A stretch of DNA of 7,162 nt from Victivallales bacterium (GTDB taxonomy: Bacteria; Verrucomicrobiota; Lentisphaeria; Oligosphaerales; Lenti-02): assembly GCA_018648945.1 (NCBI GenBank), contig JABGQJ010000398.1, positions 1 through 7,162 of the forward strand, in the 5' to 3' direction. The position numbers were made by a program, and so were the translations under genes. The stretch's first letter is position 1. Each line of letters opens with the position of its first letter. The notes below the pieces were generated by a model that worked only from the letters and a program-made list of their open reading frames with translations, was not told the origin of the DNA and ran no database searches. Shown piece by piece: positions 6,900 through 7,162 of the stretch.

Positions 6900-7058
6900 T
6901 CTTGGCACCAGCCTCTGCATCGGCTGTTCCCGAATCACGCCGCCGCGCGCACGGCCATTACTCCGGGCCGTCTGCGCCCGCTGGGATGACGCAGGGCTAA
7001 CCGACCAGAAGTGGCCACGGAGACGCCCCAGGCCGCGCAACATCGCCTGAGACCCGTC
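6900..7058. other. Intergenic stretch with no recognised gene
   Basis: The open frames here are Arg/Pro-rich products of GC-rich DNA and match nothing I know. One small hairpin, ACGGCC (6951-6956) with GGCCGT (6966-6971) and a 9-base loop, is visible but has no terminator tail. I see no tRNA, promoter or attachment site. Confidence 0.5.
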
Positions 7059-7126
7059 CACCGGGGCCCGGCGGACCTACCCGTCCGGCATACGCGAGAA
7101 CCAGGTAGGCGCGCCGGGCCCCGGTG
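7059..7126. repeat. Long GC-rich inverted repeat (23-base arms)
   Basis: The left arm (7059-7081, starting CACCGGGGCCCGGCG) and the right arm (7104-7126, ending CGCCGGGCCCCGGTG) are complementary at 21 of 23 positions. The two mismatches are adjacent, and the loop of 22 bases (7082-7103) has no clear inner structure. The outer 15 pairs are unbroken and nearly all G-C, so this is a very stable stem in DNA or RNA. No T-tract follows on either strand. It may mark the end of a gene beyond the right edge, or be a copy of a dispersed palindrome. Confidence 0.8.
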
Positions 7127-7162
7127 CGCAGAGAACCCCAGACGTGGCGACAGAGATCTGGA

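Noticed and set aside
7059..7126. tRNA gene or integron attC site
   Set aside because: There is no anticodon arm or T-loop consensus for a tRNA, and no GTTRRRY/RYYYAAC core sites for attC; it is a plain two-arm inverted repeat.

Overview
The window is a GC-rich bacterial segment. It holds four protein genes of an environmental, glycan-related type, separated by intergenic DNA rich in inverted repeats. In order they are: the 3' part of a right-handed parallel beta-helix gene (+, cut by the left edge); a single-domain neutral/alkaline ceramidase-like gene (-); a Gfo/Idh/MocA-family oxidoreductase (+); and a secreted DUF4838-type protein with a GH20-like N-terminal region (-). This combination is typical of Planctomycetota/Verrucomicrobiota/Lentisphaerota and Armatimonadota-like genomes. 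The phylum is an inference from gene families and style of intergenic repeats; no rRNA or marker gene is present.

Layout. 2-1240 beta-helix gene. 1241-1444 convergent gap holding a striking inverted array of ATGGAC / GTCCAT hexamers. 1445-2602 ceramidase-like gene. 2603-2748 divergent promoter region. 2749-3801 oxidoreductase. 3802-3967 convergent gap with a clear hairpin terminator and a codon-like minus-strand tail. 3968-6559 DUF4838 gene with signal peptide and strong ribosome binding site. 6560-7162 about 600 bases with no intact gene: a codon-like fragment lacking a start, a pair of mirror-image triloop hairpins, and near the right edge a long GC-rich inverted repeat.

Functional picture (inference). 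The exported DUF4838 protein and the beta-helix protein would bind or cut polysaccharides outside the cytoplasm. The oxidoreductase would act on the released sugars or cyclitols inside the cell with NAD(H). The ceramidase-like enzyme has no signal peptide and would be a cytoplasmic metal-dependent hydrolase of unknown substrate. The genes alternate in strand (+, -, +, -), so they do not form one operon; only the ceramidase-like and oxidoreductase genes share a divergent control region.

I do not see a defence system, mobile element, CRISPR array or biosynthetic cluster. The less ordinary content is in the intergenic structured repeats, especially the hexamer array at 1267-1384 and the paired hairpins at 6842-6899, whose stems differ by a pairing-preserving base-pair swap.
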